A stretch of DNA of 5,519 nucleotides from positions 1 to 5,519 of the forward strand of contig JAJHRM010000181.1 of the NCBI GenBank assembly GCA_020832965.1. The letters run 5' to 3'. This DNA comes from Thermofilum sp. GTDB lineage: Archaea; Thermoproteota; Thermoprotei; Thermofilales; Thermofilaceae. The translations under genes were made by a program, and so were the position numbers. The notes beneath the pieces were generated by a model. That model saw nothing but the letters and a program-made list of their open reading frames with translations, did no database searches and was not told the DNA's origin. Of this stretch, positions 4,645-5,519 are shown one piece after another (positions within the stretch are counted from its first letter, which is position 1; every line of letters begins with the position of its first letter).

Positions 4645-5517
4645 TTAACCATAGAGAGCATCTCTCAGCAGGTTAGCGGCCTCTTCAGGATTAATCCTTG
4701 CAACGCGGACAGAGTCGAGCATCTCTATTCCCCCGATGCTTTCAAAAGGAATGAGATCTACGAATAGGTGAAAGTAGGAATTGTAACCAAAAGGTAAGCT
4801 GTAGAACAAAACGTTTCGATCTCTTGCTATGCCTATCTTATCCATCGCCAGCGAGATAAGCTTCAAAGCCTCCGCCAGCCCCACTATCTCCCCGCCAGTT
4901 AAATCAGTAAACCGCGAAACATGTCTCTTTGGTGCAAGCCTGACGTGGAAGTTACGCCTAGGAGACGAGGTCGCCCAGGCAATCCATGTGGCGTTTTCAA
5001 GAAACACCCTCCCGTCGTGATGCGAGGTGCACAAGTGGCAATTATTATCCTTGCGCATCTCCTCAAAGGCCTGGAGAATCGACTCCATAAATGCTCCATG
5101 ACCGTCCTCGTTCAGGTCAAAGTATACCTGCGAGTGGAGGCGAGGCTGACTACCACCGGCAAGCTTACCGATGTTGAAGAAGGGGTAGACAGGTATCAGT
5201 TTGAATCCCCTCTTGAAGCTTTCCTCTATTGAAACCTGTATAGCTTTCTTCATTGAGCTAAGCATTGCCGCTAAGATTTCAACAGGCACGTCGCTAAGTG
5301 TTTCGTAGTAGCTGGTTGGGAAAGTTACCAGGTTTATTCCGTAGGCTATCCTCGTGTATTTATCTTCAACAAGCTTTTCAACTTTTTCCCTTACTTCTGG
5401 GTCAATGTGGCGAACCATCGCTGGGAAACGATTAATGATCGTTACTGCTGAGTAGTCTTTAAGCGAGTCGCAAAGGACTGGTTCAATGCTAAAGGGCGAA
5501 TCCGAAAGCTGCTCGTT
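4645..5517 (-). CDS. GalT-like/HIT-superfamily nucleotidyltransferase or phosphorylase (N-terminus outside window)
   Basis: The frame runs from the right edge to TAA 4647-4645 and gives 290 visible residues. The ATG at 5418 is not the start: 33 in-frame codons before it read on as GalT-like sequence (KDYSAVTIINRFPAM, compare the N.FPA segment of the family). Two HIT-type halves are visible. The first ends in FFNIGKLAGGSQPRLHSQV (about 113-131), matching the GalT active-site loop N-x-G-x-x-x-G-x-S-x-P-H-x-H-x-Q, with nucleophile-position His128 kept but the first His replaced by Arg126. The family histidine after the central strand also seems replaced (Tyr70 in FPTSYYETL). The second half starts with CHLC (Cys160, Cys163) and has PKRH (His199) and YFHLFVDLIP (His250), the pattern of the second zinc site of two-zinc members such as plant ADP-glucose phosphorylase. 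It probably transfers or phosphorolyses a sugar nucleotide, but the substrate is open and a galT symbol is not justified. Confidence 0.88.
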   Translation of the reverse strand, partial: NEQLSDSPFSIEPVLCDSLKDYSAVTIINRFPAMVRHIDPEVREKVEKLVEDKYTRIAYGINLVTFPTSYYETLSDVPVEILAAMLSSMKKAIQVSIEESFKRGFKLIPVYPFFNIGKLAGGSQPRLHSQVYFDLNEDGHGAFMESILQAFEEMRKDNNCHLCTSHHDGRVFLENATWIAWATSSPRRNFHVRLAPKRHVSRFTDLTGGEIVGLAEALKLISLAMDKIGIARDRNVLFYSLPFGYNSYFHLFVDLIPFESIGGIEMLDSVRVARINPEEAANLLRDALYG

Positions 5518-5519
5518 TA

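Overview
The window looks like a piece of a thermophilic archaeal chromosome, most likely Thermoproteota (Crenarchaeota). The grounds are TATA-type promoters about 25 bp upstream of apparently leaderless TTG/ATG starts, GGTGA/GGAG ribosome sites only in front of non-leaderless genes, frequent AGG arginine codons, TTG/GTG starts, and protein families typical of that group. A Thermofilum-like source is a guess from the feel of the proteins, not something proved here. There are six intact or nearly intact reading frames plus two partial genes, of which one (left edge) is not recognised.

Layout: (1) 2-361 (+) is the 3' end of an unrecognised, lysine/glutamate-rich helical protein. (2) 434-1648 (+) is a complete fold-type I PLP aminotransferase with its own promoter. 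(3) 1667-2050 (-) is a complete roadblock/LC7 protein that converges on the aminotransferase, with a shared hairpin between them. (4) 2101-2350 is a gene-free gap between two divergent promoters. (5) 2381-4087 (+) is a three-gene operon: a membrane-anchored coiled-coil protein with a roadblock-like C-terminal domain, a soluble roadblock/LC7 protein, and a Ras-like small GTPase of the COG2229/MglA type. It ends in a 14-bp perfect palindrome and a GC-rich stem-loop. (6) 4118-4644 is a gene-free stretch of about 530 bp. (7) 4645-5517 (-) is a GalT/HIT-superfamily nucleotidyltransferase-like protein, open to the right edge, so its N-terminus lies outside the window.

The most interesting content is 1667-4087. 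One small GTPase sits with three proteins that carry, or appear to carry, a roadblock fold, and one of them is tethered to the membrane. This recalls bacterial MglA/MglB, the Streptomyces conservons (roadblock protein plus small GTPase) and the eukaryotic Ragulator-Rag arrangement. A plausible reading is a membrane-localised GTPase switch whose regulators or scaffolds are the roadblock proteins; its output is not visible here. The minus-strand roadblock gene also has an abrupt internal change of codon usage at about codon 74/75. The right-edge GalT-like protein seems to have lost both visible histidine ligands of its first zinc site while keeping the catalytic histidine and a second zinc site.
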